From positions 62,001-126,000 of the forward strand of contig PALG01000031.1 in assembly GCA_002707025.1 (NCBI GenBank): DNA of 64,000 nucleotides, read 5' to 3'. This DNA comes from Flavobacteriaceae bacterium (GTDB lineage: Bacteria; Bacteroidota; Bacteroidia; Flavobacteriales; Flavobacteriaceae). The stretch's first letter is position 1. Each line of letters opens with the position of its first letter. Under the pieces are notes generated by a model. It had not been told where the DNA came from, did not search any database, and saw nothing but the letters and a program-made list of their open reading frames with translations. This document shows positions 52,415 to 61,260 of this stretch, piece by piece. The translations under genes were made by a program, and so were the position numbers.

Positions 52415-53722
52415 ATGAGAATTTTTAAAAACATACTATTTGCTAGCATGATCTTTTTTGGGCTTCAGTTATGGGCCCAACAAACTCCCGCACCTGCACA
52501 GTCGGAAACCATCATCCTGAAAGGGGCTACTGCCCATTTAGGAAATGGAAATGTCATTGAAAACAGTATCATCGTGTTCGAGAATGGAAAAATCACGAAC
52601 ATCAGCGGACCTTCGGGTCCTGAAAAAATGGGTAAGACCATTAATATCGCTGGAAAACATGTGTATCCGGGGATTATTGCCCCAGTTTCCACATTAGGAC
52701 TCGCTGAAATTGATGCGATTCGCCCAACACGCGATTTTGATGAAATTGGGGATTTTATTCCGAACATCCGTAGTCTTATTGCTTACAATGCCGAAAGTAA
52801 AGTGGTGGAAAGCATGCGCCCTAACGGTGTGCTGTTAGCTCAAATTACCCCTCAAGGTGGGGATATTTCAGGGACTTCCTCTATCGTACAATTGGATGCA
52901 TGGAATTGGGAAGATGCCGCTGTAAAAATCGACGATGGAATTCATCTTCATTGGCCTAACACGATGCGTCGCGGACGCTGGTGGATGGGTGAAGAACGCG
53001 GCTGGAAACCCAATAAGAAATATGAGGAAGATGCAGCGAAGTTCCATTCCTACATTGCCAATGCCAAAGCCTACGGAAAATCGGATCCTGCTTCTTTAAA
53101 TGAAGGATTTAAAGCCATGCAAGGTTTGTTCGACGGTTCTAAAACACTTTATTTTTATGCGGATGGCGAAAAAGAAATCATTGATGGTATCACCAGTCTT
53201 AAAGAATCTGGTATCCAGAAAATTGTTTTGGTTGGAGGTTATGAAGCTTATAAAATCATTCCTTTTCTGAAGCAAAACAATATTCCCGTTATCGTAGACC
53301 GAGTGCATACCACTCCCAATGCAGATGACGACGATTATGACCTCCCTTATAAGCTTCCAAAGTTATTGGCAGATGGTGGGTTAACCGTAAGTTTAAATGC
53401 CCGTGGACAAATGGAGCGTATGAATACCCGAAACCTGCCTTTTTATGCAGGACAAGTAATAGGACAGGGAATGGACAAGGAAGCTGCCCTACAAATGATC
53501 ACTTCTAACACGGCAAAAATTCTTGGAATTGATAATTCCTATGGAACTTTAGAGGTGGGCAAAAGTGCTACCCTTTTTGTAAGTGAAGGAGATGCCTTGG
53601 ACATGAGTGGAAATATCGTTACCCATGCATTTATCGACGGAAGGGAAGTTTCTTTGGAAACGCATCAAACCAAATTATGGAAACGCTATGCTAACAAGTA
53701 TGGGCAAGAAACAGAAGAATAA
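52415..53722 (+). CDS. Secreted amidohydrolase-fold protein without HxH motif
   Basis: 435 residues with signal peptide (MRIFKNILFASMIFFGLQLWA, cut near AQQ). It is homologous to the N-terminal half of the neighbouring 985-residue protein: VYPGIIAPVSTLGLAEID has no HxH, and no aspartate at the end of a DD motif is seen. Probably not a metal-dependent hydrolase itself, and may pair with the neighbour. C-terminal TAKILGIDNSYGTLEVGKSATL matches the amidohydrolase closing segment. 7 nt after the larger gene. Confidence 0.83.
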   Translation: MRIFKNILFASMIFFGLQLWAQQTPAPAQSETIILKGATAHLGNGNVIENSIIVFENGKITNISGPSGPEKMGKTINIAGKHVYPGIIAPVSTLGLAEIDAIRPTRDFDEIGDFIPNIRSLIAYNAESKVVESMRPNGVLLAQITPQGGDISGTSSIVQLDAWNWEDAAVKIDDGIHLHWPNTMRRGRWWMGEERGWKPNKKYEEDAAKFHSYIANAKAYGKSDPASLNEGFKAMQGLFDGSKTLYFYADGEKEIIDGITSLKESGIQKIVLVGGYEAYKIIPFLKQNNIPVIVDRVHTTPNADDDDYDLPYKLPKLLADGGLTVSLNARGQMERMNTRNLPFYAGQVIGQGMDKEAALQMITSNTAKILGIDNSYGTLEVGKSATLFVSEGDALDMSGNIVTHAFIDGREVSLETHQTKLWKRYANKYGQETEE

Positions 53723-53745
53723 TTGAAGTTATTTTATCAAGAAAT

Positions 53746-53777
53746 AAAAAAACGGATCCTTAGTGATCCGTTTTTTT
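53746..53777. terminator. Bidirectional terminator overlapping the DUF779 stop codon
   Basis: Stem AAAAAAACGGATC / GATCCGTTTTTTT with a 6-nt loop. The stop codon of the convergent DUF779 gene (53760-53762) lies inside the loop. Confidence 0.88.
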
Positions 53778-54125
53778 ATGGAAGTAATCATCTTCTTCTT
53801 TCGTAAGGATTCTGGAATGAATTATAAATCGAACGCCTAACGGAATTTCCAAAGAGAAACTGGCCCCTCTTCCTTCGGTAATATCTATGGTGAGATGGGT
53901 ATGTTTCCAGTACTCGTATTGGTCTTTATTCATATAAAAGTTAACTCCAGCCACGTTTCCCAAAAGCACATCACTTTCATCTAAATACATATCATCTTTC
54001 TCGAAAATCATCGGAGCCGAACCGTCACAGCATCCACCACTTTGGTGAAAAATAAGAGGTCCGTATTTTTCTTTTAGGGTGGCTACCACCTTTTCGGCAG
54101 CTTCTGTTATTTCAATTCTTTTCAT
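53760..54125 (-). CDS. DUF779 protein (aldehyde dehydrogenase partner)
   Basis: 121 residues from MKRIEITEAA (54125); an in-frame ATG at 54140 would be inside a terminator stem. DUF779 hallmarks: FHQSGGCCDGSAPMIF with adjacent cysteines, GNVAGVNFYM, and GRGASFSLEIPLGVRFIIHSR. This family is found next to aldehyde dehydrogenases and may be a small thiol protein or regulator. It is downstream of aldh with a hairpin between them, so it may be expressed at a lower level. Confidence 0.84.
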   Translation of the reverse strand: MKRIEITEAAEKVVATLKEKYGPLIFHQSGGCCDGSAPMIFEKDDMYLDESDVLLGNVAGVNFYMNKDQYEYWKHTHLTIDITEGRGASFSLEIPLGVRFIIHSRILTKEEDDYFHKKTDH

Positions 54126-54141
54126 ATTTTTAAGATACAAA

Positions 54142-54168
54142 AAAAGGCTGGAAGAACTCCAGCCTTTT
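54142..54168 (-). terminator. Intra-operon hairpin between aldh and DUF779
   Basis: Stem AAAAGGCTGGA / TCCAGCCTTTT with a 5-nt loop, followed by T-run on the minus strand. It lies 16 nt past the aldh stop and before the DUF779 start. Confidence 0.8.
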
Positions 54169-54182
54169 CATATTTCTAACTA

Positions 54183-55682
54183 TTAAAAGAAACCAAGCTT
54201 GTTCTTATCGTAAGAGATAAGCATGTTCTTGGTTTGCCGGTAATGATCGAGCATCATTAAATGATTTTCCCTTCCGAAGCCAGACTTTTTATAACCTCCA
54301 AAAGGAGCATGCGCAGGATAGGCATGGTAACAATTTACCCATACACGTCCTGCTTTAATGGCTCTAGGAATTTGATACAATTGGTGTGCATCACGGGTCC
54401 AAACTCCAGCTCCTAATCCGTACAAGGTATCATTGGCAATTTCCAAAGCTTCCGCTTCATCCTTAAATTTAGTCACACAAACCACTGGTCCGAAGATTTC
54501 CTCTTGGAAAACACGCATTTTATTGTGTCCTTCCAAAATGGTAGGCTGAATGTAAAATCCGTTGGCAAATTCGCCATCCAACTTACAAGCATCTCCACCG
54601 GTAAGCACTTTCGCTCCTTCTTCTTTTCCAATTTTAATATATGACTGAATCTTTTCATATTGATCGTTGGAAGCCTGAGCTCCTACCATCGTATTGGTAT
54701 CATACGGATTGTCCTGTACAATGGCCTTGGTTCGTTCAATCACGCGCTCCATGAATTTGTCGTAGATATCTTCCTGTACTAAAATTCGGGAAGGACACGT
54801 ACATACCTCACCTTGGTTAAAGGCAAAAAGTACGGCTCCTTCAATAGCCTTATCCAAGAAAGCATCATCGTGATCCATGACACTATTAAAGAAAATATTA
54901 GGTGACTTCCCACCTAACTCCATGGTTACCGGATTTAAGTTTTTGGAGGCATATTGCATGATTAACTGTCCTGTCGTGGTTTCTCCGGTAAAGGCTACTT
55001 TGTCTACTCGGGAATTGGACGCTAAGGGTTTTCCGGCTTCCGGCCCAAATCCGTGGACAATATTGATAACTCCTGGAGGAAATACATCAGCAATTTTTTC
55101 CATTAATAACGTAGCCGAAGAAGGTGTTTGTTCGGCAGGTTTCAATACCACACAGTTCCCTGTAGCCAAGGCGGGAGGCAATTTCCAAGAAAGCATCAAT
55201 AATGGAAAGTTCCACGGAATGATCTGCCCTACAACTCCAAGAGGCTCTTTAATATTCATGGAAAGGGTGTTCGCATCCAATTCGGTAGCCGAACCTTCTT
55301 CCGCACGAATACAAGCGGCAAAATAACGCCAGTGATCCACGCACAATGGAATATCGGCATTTAGGGTCTCACGAATTGGCTTTCCGTTATCACAGGTTTC
55401 CACCAATGCAAATTCTTCCAGATTGGCTTCAATAATATCGGCAACCTTGTTCAACAAAGTAGCACGCTCTGTAGCCGAGGTATTCCCCCAGCTGTCCTTT
55501 GCGTCGTTGGCTGCATCCAATGCCAATTCCACATCCTCTTTCTGCGAACGGGGATATTTAGCAATTAAGGTATTATCCACTGGGGATTTATTTTCAAAAT
55601 ACTCCCCTCCTACTGGGGCAACGAATTTTCCATTGATGAAATTATCGTACTTTTCTTTAAATGAAGGTTTTGAATAACTCAT
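54183..55682 (-). CDS. Aldehyde dehydrogenase (AldB/ExaC-like)
   Basis: 499 residues. NAD(P)-dependent aldehyde oxidation. Catalytic cysteine in [12 protein letters not shown], glutamate in MELGGKSPN, cofactor site [11 protein letters not shown]. The CTCPSR signature and the downstream DUF779 gene point to the acetaldehyde/chloroacetaldehyde AldB-ExaC-AcoD subgroup. The divergent AraC-type regulator gene lies 210 bp away and probably controls it. Normal length, all catalytic residues present. Confidence 0.93.
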   Translation of the reverse strand: MSYSKPSFKEKYDNFINGKFVAPVGGEYFENKSPVDNTLIAKYPRSQKEDVELALDAANDAKDSWGNTSATERATLLNKVADIIEANLEEFALVETCDNGKPIRETLNADIPLCVDHWRYFAACIRAEEGSATELDANTLSMNIKEPLGVVGQIIPWNFPLLMLSWKLPPALATGNCVVLKPAEQTPSSATLLMEKIADVFPPGVINIVHGFGPEAGKPLASNSRVDKVAFTGETTTGQLIMQYASKNLNPVTMELGGKSPNIFFNSVMDHDDAFLDKAIEGAVLFAFNQGEVCTCPSRILVQEDIYDKFMERVIERTKAIVQDNPYDTNTMVGAQASNDQYEKIQSYIKIGKEEGAKVLTGGDACKLDGEFANGFYIQPTILEGHNKMRVFQEEIFGPVVCVTKFKDEAEALEIANDTLYGLGAGVWTRDAHQLYQIPRAIKAGRVWVNCYHAYPAHAPFGGYKKSGFGRENHLMMLDHYRQTKNMLISYDKNKLGFF

Positions 55683-55892
55683 AAAATCTGTTTTTAAATG
55701 GTAATTTTTGGTCTAGCAACTTTCACCTCTATTCTATCAATTTCTTAATTCTGAATACTGAAAATTGCTTTTTACATAATTTTTATAAAGTTATTTTGAG
55801 AAATTCAGAAAAAATTGAACAGATATATTACTTTTTAATACAATACTCTGATTTCCATGAAATCTGAAAATATTTTCGTACTATTGAGATAA

Positions 55893-56816
55893 ATGAAAAG
55901 GCTCCTAGACGCACATAGAAACCACCGAAAGCTTACAACTCTTGTAGAAAACAGAACGACATATCATTCTGATTATGCCGAATTAAATATTTACGAGACC
56001 CATCAACAAGCCGAAAAGATTTCGCTCACCTTCGATTTTCCCGTGATTGCCAGCATGCTTACCGGAAAGAAAGTGATGCATATTGATGGGATTCCCTCTT
56101 TCGATTTTTACCCGGGCGAATCGGTCGTAATGCCTACCCACAAAGAAATGGTTATTGATTTCCCCTTGGCAAAGGAAGGTGATCCTACGCAATGCTTGGC
56201 CTTGGGAATTGACAATAATAAAATTGAAGAAGTGGTTCATCATTTCAATGATCGTGTTGCCATTGAAAACGAAAACAACCAATGGGAGCTTCAAAACAAT
56301 GCCTCACACCTTATCAACAATACCGATGTCAACCAGTTAATCGAACGTTTGGTCTATACCTTCACCCATAACAATACCTCAAAGGATTTATTATTGGATT
56401 TAATGATACAAGAGCTTATTGTACGATTACTTCAAACAAAGGCTAAGACCCATATTTTATCGCATTATAACGATGTGCTAAGCGATACGCGTATTGGGAG
56501 TGTGATTAAATTTATCAAGGAAAACTTAACCAATAAGGACATGACTGTGGATCAGCTAGCCGAAAAAGCCTGCATGAGCACCTCGCATTTTCATAAGAAG
56601 TTCAAGAATACGCTTGGTGTTTCCCCTATTGATTACATCAATACTGAAAAAATCAAATTTTCAAAAAAGCTGATCAAGGAATCCAAAGAGTTTCAAATGT
56701 CTGAAATTGCATTTAAATCGGGTTTTAACAATACCAGCTATTTCAACAGACAGTTCAAAAAACTGGAAATGATGACACCGCAACAGTTTAAGAAGTCGGT
56801 GGAAAAACCTAAATGA
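55893..56816 (+). CDS. AraC-family regulator with AraC_N domain
   Basis: 307 residues. N-terminal AraC-type cupin-like domain (about 10-175; SLTFDFPVIASMLTGKKVMHIDG), linker, and a two-helix-turn-helix AraC domain (about 205-300; MTVDQLAEKACMSTSHFHKKFKNTLGVSPIDYI, then SEIAFKSGFNNTSYFNRQFKK). Divergent from aldh, a typical local activator position. The ligand is likely an aldehyde or alcohol, which is inference. Overlap-free; an esterase gene follows after 12 nt. Confidence 0.9.
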   Translation: MKRLLDAHRNHRKLTTLVENRTTYHSDYAELNIYETHQQAEKISLTFDFPVIASMLTGKKVMHIDGIPSFDFYPGESVVMPTHKEMVIDFPLAKEGDPTQCLALGIDNNKIEEVVHHFNDRVAIENENNQWELQNNASHLINNTDVNQLIERLVYTFTHNNTSKDLLLDLMIQELIVRLLQTKAKTHILSHYNDVLSDTRIGSVIKFIKENLTNKDMTVDQLAEKACMSTSHFHKKFKNTLGVSPIDYINTEKIKFSKKLIKESKEFQMSEIAFKSGFNNTSYFNRQFKKLEMMTPQQFKKSVEKPK

Positions 56817-56828
56817 ATCTTATCCCAA

Positions 56829-57665
56829 GTGAAAGCCTATCTCATTTTACTTTTTTTTTCAATCGTTTCCTGTAAACCTACTACCCCTATCGGTTCTGTA
56901 GAAAGCAAGTCTATTTCCTCTTCCATATTACAGAGAGAAGTGGCCTTCCAAGTATACCTCCCAAAAGACGAGGGACATATGACACAAAAATTTCCCGTTA
57001 TCTATTTTTTACACGGTCATGGAGGGGATGAAAAAGATTGGTTTGAAGCTAACGAAGGAAACATACAGGTCTTTTTGGACTCGCTTATAAAAAACAAAAA
57101 AATCCCTCCGGTAATTGCCGTAACGCTCAATGCGGGGAATTCTTGGTATGTGGATCGGCCAGAGCCTATGGAAACTTTTTATTTGGAAGAATTCATTCCT
57201 TTTATTGAATCCACTTATCCCATAAATTCAAATCTAGGCAGAATAGCCGCTGGGGATTCGGCTGGTGGCTACGGAGCCCTTCGGTTTTCCTTACTGAAAC
57301 CGGGTTTATTTGATGCGGTAATTTTATTGAGTCCAGCGTCTTACGAACCCCTCCCTCCCCCTATTTCCTCCTCCCGAAAGGTCGCTGCTTTTACAAAAGA
57401 TGGGGAATTCAATGATTCCATTTGGAATGCCTTTTCGTACACTCATAGGTGGCAAAATTTAGTGAATGCTCCCAAAAAGCCTAAGTACTATCTCTCTGTG
57501 GGAGATGATGATGTATTTAATATTGTTCCCGTGGTCACGACTTTGCAACAGCAAATGCTTCAGGATCATATTCCCAATGAATTAAGAATTACCAACGGCG
57601 GACATGACTGGACCTGTTGGCAACTAAATTTTACAGAAGCCCTTGATGACTTCTTTTCAGAGTAA
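56829..57665 (+). CDS. Putative esterase (esterase D-type alpha/beta hydrolase)
   Basis: 278 residues from a GTG start (56829), the first start that gives the lipoprotein signal MKAYLILLFFSIVSC. Motifs: FLHGHGGDEKDW (oxyanion), AAGDSAGGYGAL (nucleophile serine), GDDDVFN (Asp) and NGGHDWTCW (His). PF00756 family, which includes S-formylglutathione hydrolases and enterochelin or carbohydrate esterases. As a lipoprotein near aldehyde genes it may act on external esters. Ends 1 nt before a convergent gene. Confidence 0.86.
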   Translation: MKAYLILLFFSIVSCKPTTPIGSVESKSISSSILQREVAFQVYLPKDEGHMTQKFPVIYFLHGHGGDEKDWFEANEGNIQVFLDSLIKNKKIPPVIAVTLNAGNSWYVDRPEPMETFYLEEFIPFIESTYPINSNLGRIAAGDSAGGYGALRFSLLKPGLFDAVILLSPASYEPLPPPISSSRKVAAFTKDGEFNDSIWNAFSYTHRWQNLVNAPKKPKYYLSVGDDDVFNIVPVVTTLQQQMLQDHIPNELRITNGGHDWTCWQLNFTEALDDFFSE

Positions 57666-57666
57666 C

Positions 57667-58581
57667 TTATTTTTTAATGAATTGTTGGGTATGGGTATGC
57701 CCTTCGGAAGTAATTTCTACAAAATACATTCCCGTTTGTAAATCATTTAGATTTACGGTAAACTTTCCTTCGCTAGGATTGCTTTTATTTGAAAAAATCA
57801 ACTTTCCAGACACATTGTAAATTTGAATTTCCACTTCAGAAACAACTAATTCTGAAACGATTGTGAGATCATTAGCTACTGGATTTGGGAACAGGAAAAA
57901 ATCATTCTTAAAGCGATTTTCAGAAGTACTCAAGGGACCGTCTGCCTGAATAGCAAATTGAAAAAGGGTGTATTGACAACCCAACTGCAAGGGGTCTATC
58001 CTTCCATAAATAGTTTGTGGATTTATGGTATTTTGATAGCTCTCTGGAGCGGCAATGGCATTGGTATAGGCTTCTGCGTCACTTAAGGTCTCATAATAGG
58101 AAAATTGAAAGTTAAATGGGTCTTGGTTTCCTAAAACAGTGCCTTCATTAAGGGTTAGATCAAAAATCGCCTGCGCATTTCCATCCCCATCGTTCACGAG
58201 AATATCTTGTGGTGGATTTTGAACCTCTGCAATCAGTGGAACAATTAAACTAAACGAAACCACACTCCACCCTTGTCCAGCAGTACTTTGCAAACGGGCA
58301 AAGATAGGTTCTGGATTTGAAATATTGGTGTATGTTTCAGGATTGGGAATAGGGTTAATATTACTTAACGCAGCCCCAGAGGTAAGGTGGTAAGTGACCA
58401 CCACATTGCTTTGTCCATTGATAATGGTGGCTTCCGTTTCGGTAAGGTCGAACACTTCCGTTTGGTCGCCTGGATTATTTACATCACATTCCACTAAATC
58501 GTCTGGAATTCCGGGTACTACTTGGGCCATAGCAGCCAATCCGAAGCAAAAGAAAATTATAACTATTGGTGTTAGTTTCAT
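57667..58581 (-). CDS. T9SS type A sorting-domain protein with two repeat modules
   Basis: 304 residues. Signal peptide (MKLTPIVIIFFCFGLAAMA). Two copies of an about 80-residue module (about 30-120 and 120-215) with the pattern FDLT...NP...YYET...NPQTIYGRI. The C-terminal type A sorting domain (about 230-304; FLFPNPVANDLTI ... GMYFVEITSEG ... QQFIKK) directs secretion by T9SS. Likely surface-attached or released. The neighbour upstream is a larger version of it. Confidence 0.88.
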   Translation of the reverse strand: MKLTPIVIIFFCFGLAAMAQVVPGIPDDLVECDVNNPGDQTEVFDLTETEATIINGQSNVVVTYHLTSGAALSNINPIPNPETYTNISNPEPIFARLQSTAGQGWSVVSFSLIVPLIAEVQNPPQDILVNDGDGNAQAIFDLTLNEGTVLGNQDPFNFQFSYYETLSDAEAYTNAIAAPESYQNTINPQTIYGRIDPLQLGCQYTLFQFAIQADGPLSTSENRFKNDFFLFPNPVANDLTIVSELVVSEVEIQIYNVSGKLIFSNKSNPSEGKFTVNLNDLQTGMYFVEITSEGHTHTQQFIKK

Positions 58582-58602
58582 TTTAGAAAATGTATAATTT
58601 GA

Positions 58603-60405
58603 CTATTGTTTTAGCAATTTTTGGACGGTTGTTTTCCCTTCGGAAGAAATTTCAATAAAATACATTCTGCTTGGCAAGCCTTTAAGGTTTAGGTTGCACT
58701 TCCCTTGCGAGGGAAGTATTTTCTCCACATAGATCACTTTTCCCGACATATTGTAAACCTGTACTTTCACTTCAGACGTAAATCCTCCTGAAGTTAATGT
58801 TACTTCATTTTGTACTGGGTTTGGATACATTGTAAGATCTGAAAAGGCATTGGATTGAATCCCTAGAACACCATCCGTTTCAATATCAAATTGAGTAAGC
58901 CCATAGCCATTGGTGTTGGTATTCATCACTCGCACGTAAATCGTCTGTGGATTGCTCGTATTTTGATAAGCAGTAGGGTTGTTAATAGGATTCAATGTGT
59001 TATTTGAATCACTAAAAGACTCATAATAGCTCACGCTATGCAGGGAGGTATCCAGTCCTTCCAAAATAATGCTTTCATTAAGGGTTAAGTCGAAAATTGC
59101 CTGTCCATCGCCATCACCCTCATCAATAAAAATTAGTGGCGGATTCCCTGTGAGAGGCACGCCAATCACGACCAATTCAAAAGGGGTGATTCGATAACAT
59201 CCCGTGAATAAATTCTGAATTTTACCAAAAACCGTTTGACCATCGGTCATAAAATTCCCTGGAGTAGCAATAGGGTTTTGACCTAACTCGGCATCAGACA
59301 AAGAGGTATAGTAGCTAATAGGTTCAAAATCGGATGGATTTTGCGAGCCTAAAATGGGAAGATCGTTCACCGTTAAATCAAAAGCTTCTAGACCGTTTCC
59401 ATCTAAGTCTTCTGCAATGATTACCTCCAAAAATCCAATATCCGGAGAAAGAGGCTTTTCATTTACAATTAAATCTAAAGCCACTACGGCATAACAAGGC
59501 AAAACACTAGGAGGCGAGTCTTTTGTTACTCTTGCATAAATGGTTTGCAAAAAAGGGACAATATTCTCATAAGGACTTGCCAAGGCATTGCTAGGATTAC
59601 CTTCTTCTGCACCTGTTAAGGTCTCGTAATATACTACAGAAGCACCTAGTTCACCATCAAGAATTTCCGCATCTTTTGTTGTTAGGTCAAATACTCCAAT
59701 GCCATTATTATCCTCATCACAAATTTCTAATGGAACTGGATTAAGATTGGGAGAAGGAATGGCTATTACACCAAGAGTTAATGTAGTTATGATTTTACAA
59801 GGTGAAGAATTATCTTGTATCCTAGCAATAACCGTTTGTGGGTTTGACATATTTACATAATTAGATGGATCTGAAATGGGGATATCACTCTGTTCATTCA
59901 GTATCGATTCAAACCAAGTCACCATAAATTGCGGATTACCGCCCGTTGCTATTGGATCCATAGTGGTTAAGTCAAATATACTTATTTCGTCCACTGGGCT
60001 ACCACTGGCGTCATCATCACATGAATTTAATTCCAAGGGGCCAGGGTCTGGTGGTAATTCCGCAACAATTAAGCTGAAATTTATAATATTAGATAAATTA
60101 CCCGTTAAGTTTTCTATGACTCTTGCATAGATTATTTGAGCTGTAGAACCAACACCATAAGGAAAATTTGAAACAATCTGGTTTGTATTAGCTTCTGCAT
60201 CAGCAAGGGTATCGTAATAAAAAACTGTAAAATTGGCAGGATTCTGAGCCCCTAGAATTTGCAAATCAAAAGTTTCAAGAAAAACAATACCTGTACCGGT
60301 GTATGGATCTTGACATTCAAAGTAATCATCAATTGGATTCGCCACCTGTGCTTGGGCACCAATAAAATAAACGTTTAGTAATACAAAGAATAGTAGTTTT
60401 TTCAT
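58603..60405 (-). CDS. T9SS type A sorting-domain protein with five repeat modules
   Basis: 600 residues from the ATG at 60403-60405 (MKKLLFFVLLNVYFIGAQAQ); an ORF open to 60498 lies upstream of the perfect -7 box TATATTTG (60423-60430), so the shorter start is right. Five modules of about 85-105 residues share FDLT ... YYxxxxDAE ... NPQTIYARV. The C-terminal sorting domain ends in KLLKQ. It may bind carbohydrate or serve as adhesin; modules are not recognised beyond being a Flavobacteriia repeat. 21 bp upstream of the smaller homologue. Confidence 0.88.
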   Translation of the reverse strand: MKKLLFFVLLNVYFIGAQAQVANPIDDYFECQDPYTGTGIVFLETFDLQILGAQNPANFTVFYYDTLADAEANTNQIVSNFPYGVGSTAQIIYARVIENLTGNLSNIINFSLIVAELPPDPGPLELNSCDDDASGSPVDEISIFDLTTMDPIATGGNPQFMVTWFESILNEQSDIPISDPSNYVNMSNPQTVIARIQDNSSPCKIITTLTLGVIAIPSPNLNPVPLEICDEDNNGIGVFDLTTKDAEILDGELGASVVYYETLTGAEEGNPSNALASPYENIVPFLQTIYARVTKDSPPSVLPCYAVVALDLIVNEKPLSPDIGFLEVIIAEDLDGNGLEAFDLTVNDLPILGSQNPSDFEPISYYTSLSDAELGQNPIATPGNFMTDGQTVFGKIQNLFTGCYRITPFELVVIGVPLTGNPPLIFIDEGDGDGQAIFDLTLNESIILEGLDTSLHSVSYYESFSDSNNTLNPINNPTAYQNTSNPQTIYVRVMNTNTNGYGLTQFDIETDGVLGIQSNAFSDLTMYPNPVQNEVTLTSGGFTSEVKVQVYNMSGKVIYVEKILPSQGKCNLNLKGLPSRMYFIEISSEGKTTVQKLLKQ

Positions 60406-60422
60406 CTCCCTAGGTTTTGCTG

Positions 60423-60430
60423 CAAATATA
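60423..60430 (-). promoter_or_regulatory. -7 promoter element for the T9SS repeat proteins
   Basis: TATATTTG on the minus strand, a perfect TAnnTTTG, 17 nt before the ATG at 60405. It decides the start of the 600-residue protein. Confidence 0.55.
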
Positions 60431-60453
60431 GGGAATTGTATTACTTTTACGCT

Positions 60454-61260
60454 ATGCAAAAACACATTTCCAGTCTTCAAAATCCGTTGATAAAGCAAGT
60501 GGTTTCCCTTTCGGAAAAATCACGGGAACGCAAAAAGCAAGAACGATTTCTCGTGGAAGGGGTGCGCGAAACCAAATTAGCCTTAAAAGGGGGCTTTGCG
60601 CTGGAAATCTTACTTTTTTGTGAAGCCATTATGGCTTCGGAAGACTTACAGTTATTGCAAAAGGAGGCTTCTAATACGGTAGAAATTATTTCGGTTTCCA
60701 AAGAGGTGTACGACAAAATAGCTTATCGCAATTCTACGGAAGGGGTGGTAGCTATTTTCAGAAGTAAGGAAAAAACCTTACAACAGTTACAATTCAACAA
60801 GGAGAATCCGTTGATTTTAGTAGCCGAAGCCCCCGAAAAACCAGGGAATATTGGAGCTTTGCTTCGCACGGCCGATGCCGCTAATCTAGATGCGGTGATT
60901 ATTGCCAACCCCAAAACCGATTTATTCAATCCCAATATCATTCGAAGCAGCGTGGGATGTGTCTTTACCAATCAGGTGGCTATGGGAACCACCGCAGAAA
61001 TCATTCAATTTTTAACCGAAAAAAACATCGCGATCTACAGTGCGGCCTTACAAGCCTCTGTAAATTACGATACCTGCACCTTTAAAAATGCCTGCGCGAT
61101 TGTGGTGGGGACCGAAGCCGATGGCCTCACTTCAGAATGGTTGGAACAGAGTACTCAAAATATTAAGATTCCCATGCAAGGGGAAATAGATAGCATGAAT
61201 GTTTCGGTAGCCGCTGGAATCCTTATCTTTGAAGCCAAGCGACAACGTAACTTTCAATGA
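60454..61260 (+). CDS. TrmH/SpoU-family RNA 2'-O-methyltransferase
   Basis: 268 residues from the ATG at 60454 (MQKHISSLQNPLIKQVVSLSEK); a TTG six codons earlier is not needed. N-terminal substrate-binding domain, then the SPOUT knot: VAEAPEKPGNIGALLRTADA (motif 1), IVVGTEADGLTSEWL (motif 2) and IKIPMQGEIDSMNVSVAAGILIFEA (motif 3). Methylates a ribose in rRNA or tRNA; exact target not known. The M48 gene overlaps by ATGA. Confidence 0.92.
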   Translation: MQKHISSLQNPLIKQVVSLSEKSRERKKQERFLVEGVRETKLALKGGFALEILLFCEAIMASEDLQLLQKEASNTVEIISVSKEVYDKIAYRNSTEGVVAIFRSKEKTLQQLQFNKENPLILVAEAPEKPGNIGALLRTADAANLDAVIIANPKTDLFNPNIIRSSVGCVFTNQVAMGTTAEIIQFLTEKNIAIYSAALQASVNYDTCTFKNACAIVVGTEADGLTSEWLEQSTQNIKIPMQGEIDSMNVSVAAGILIFEAKRQRNFQ

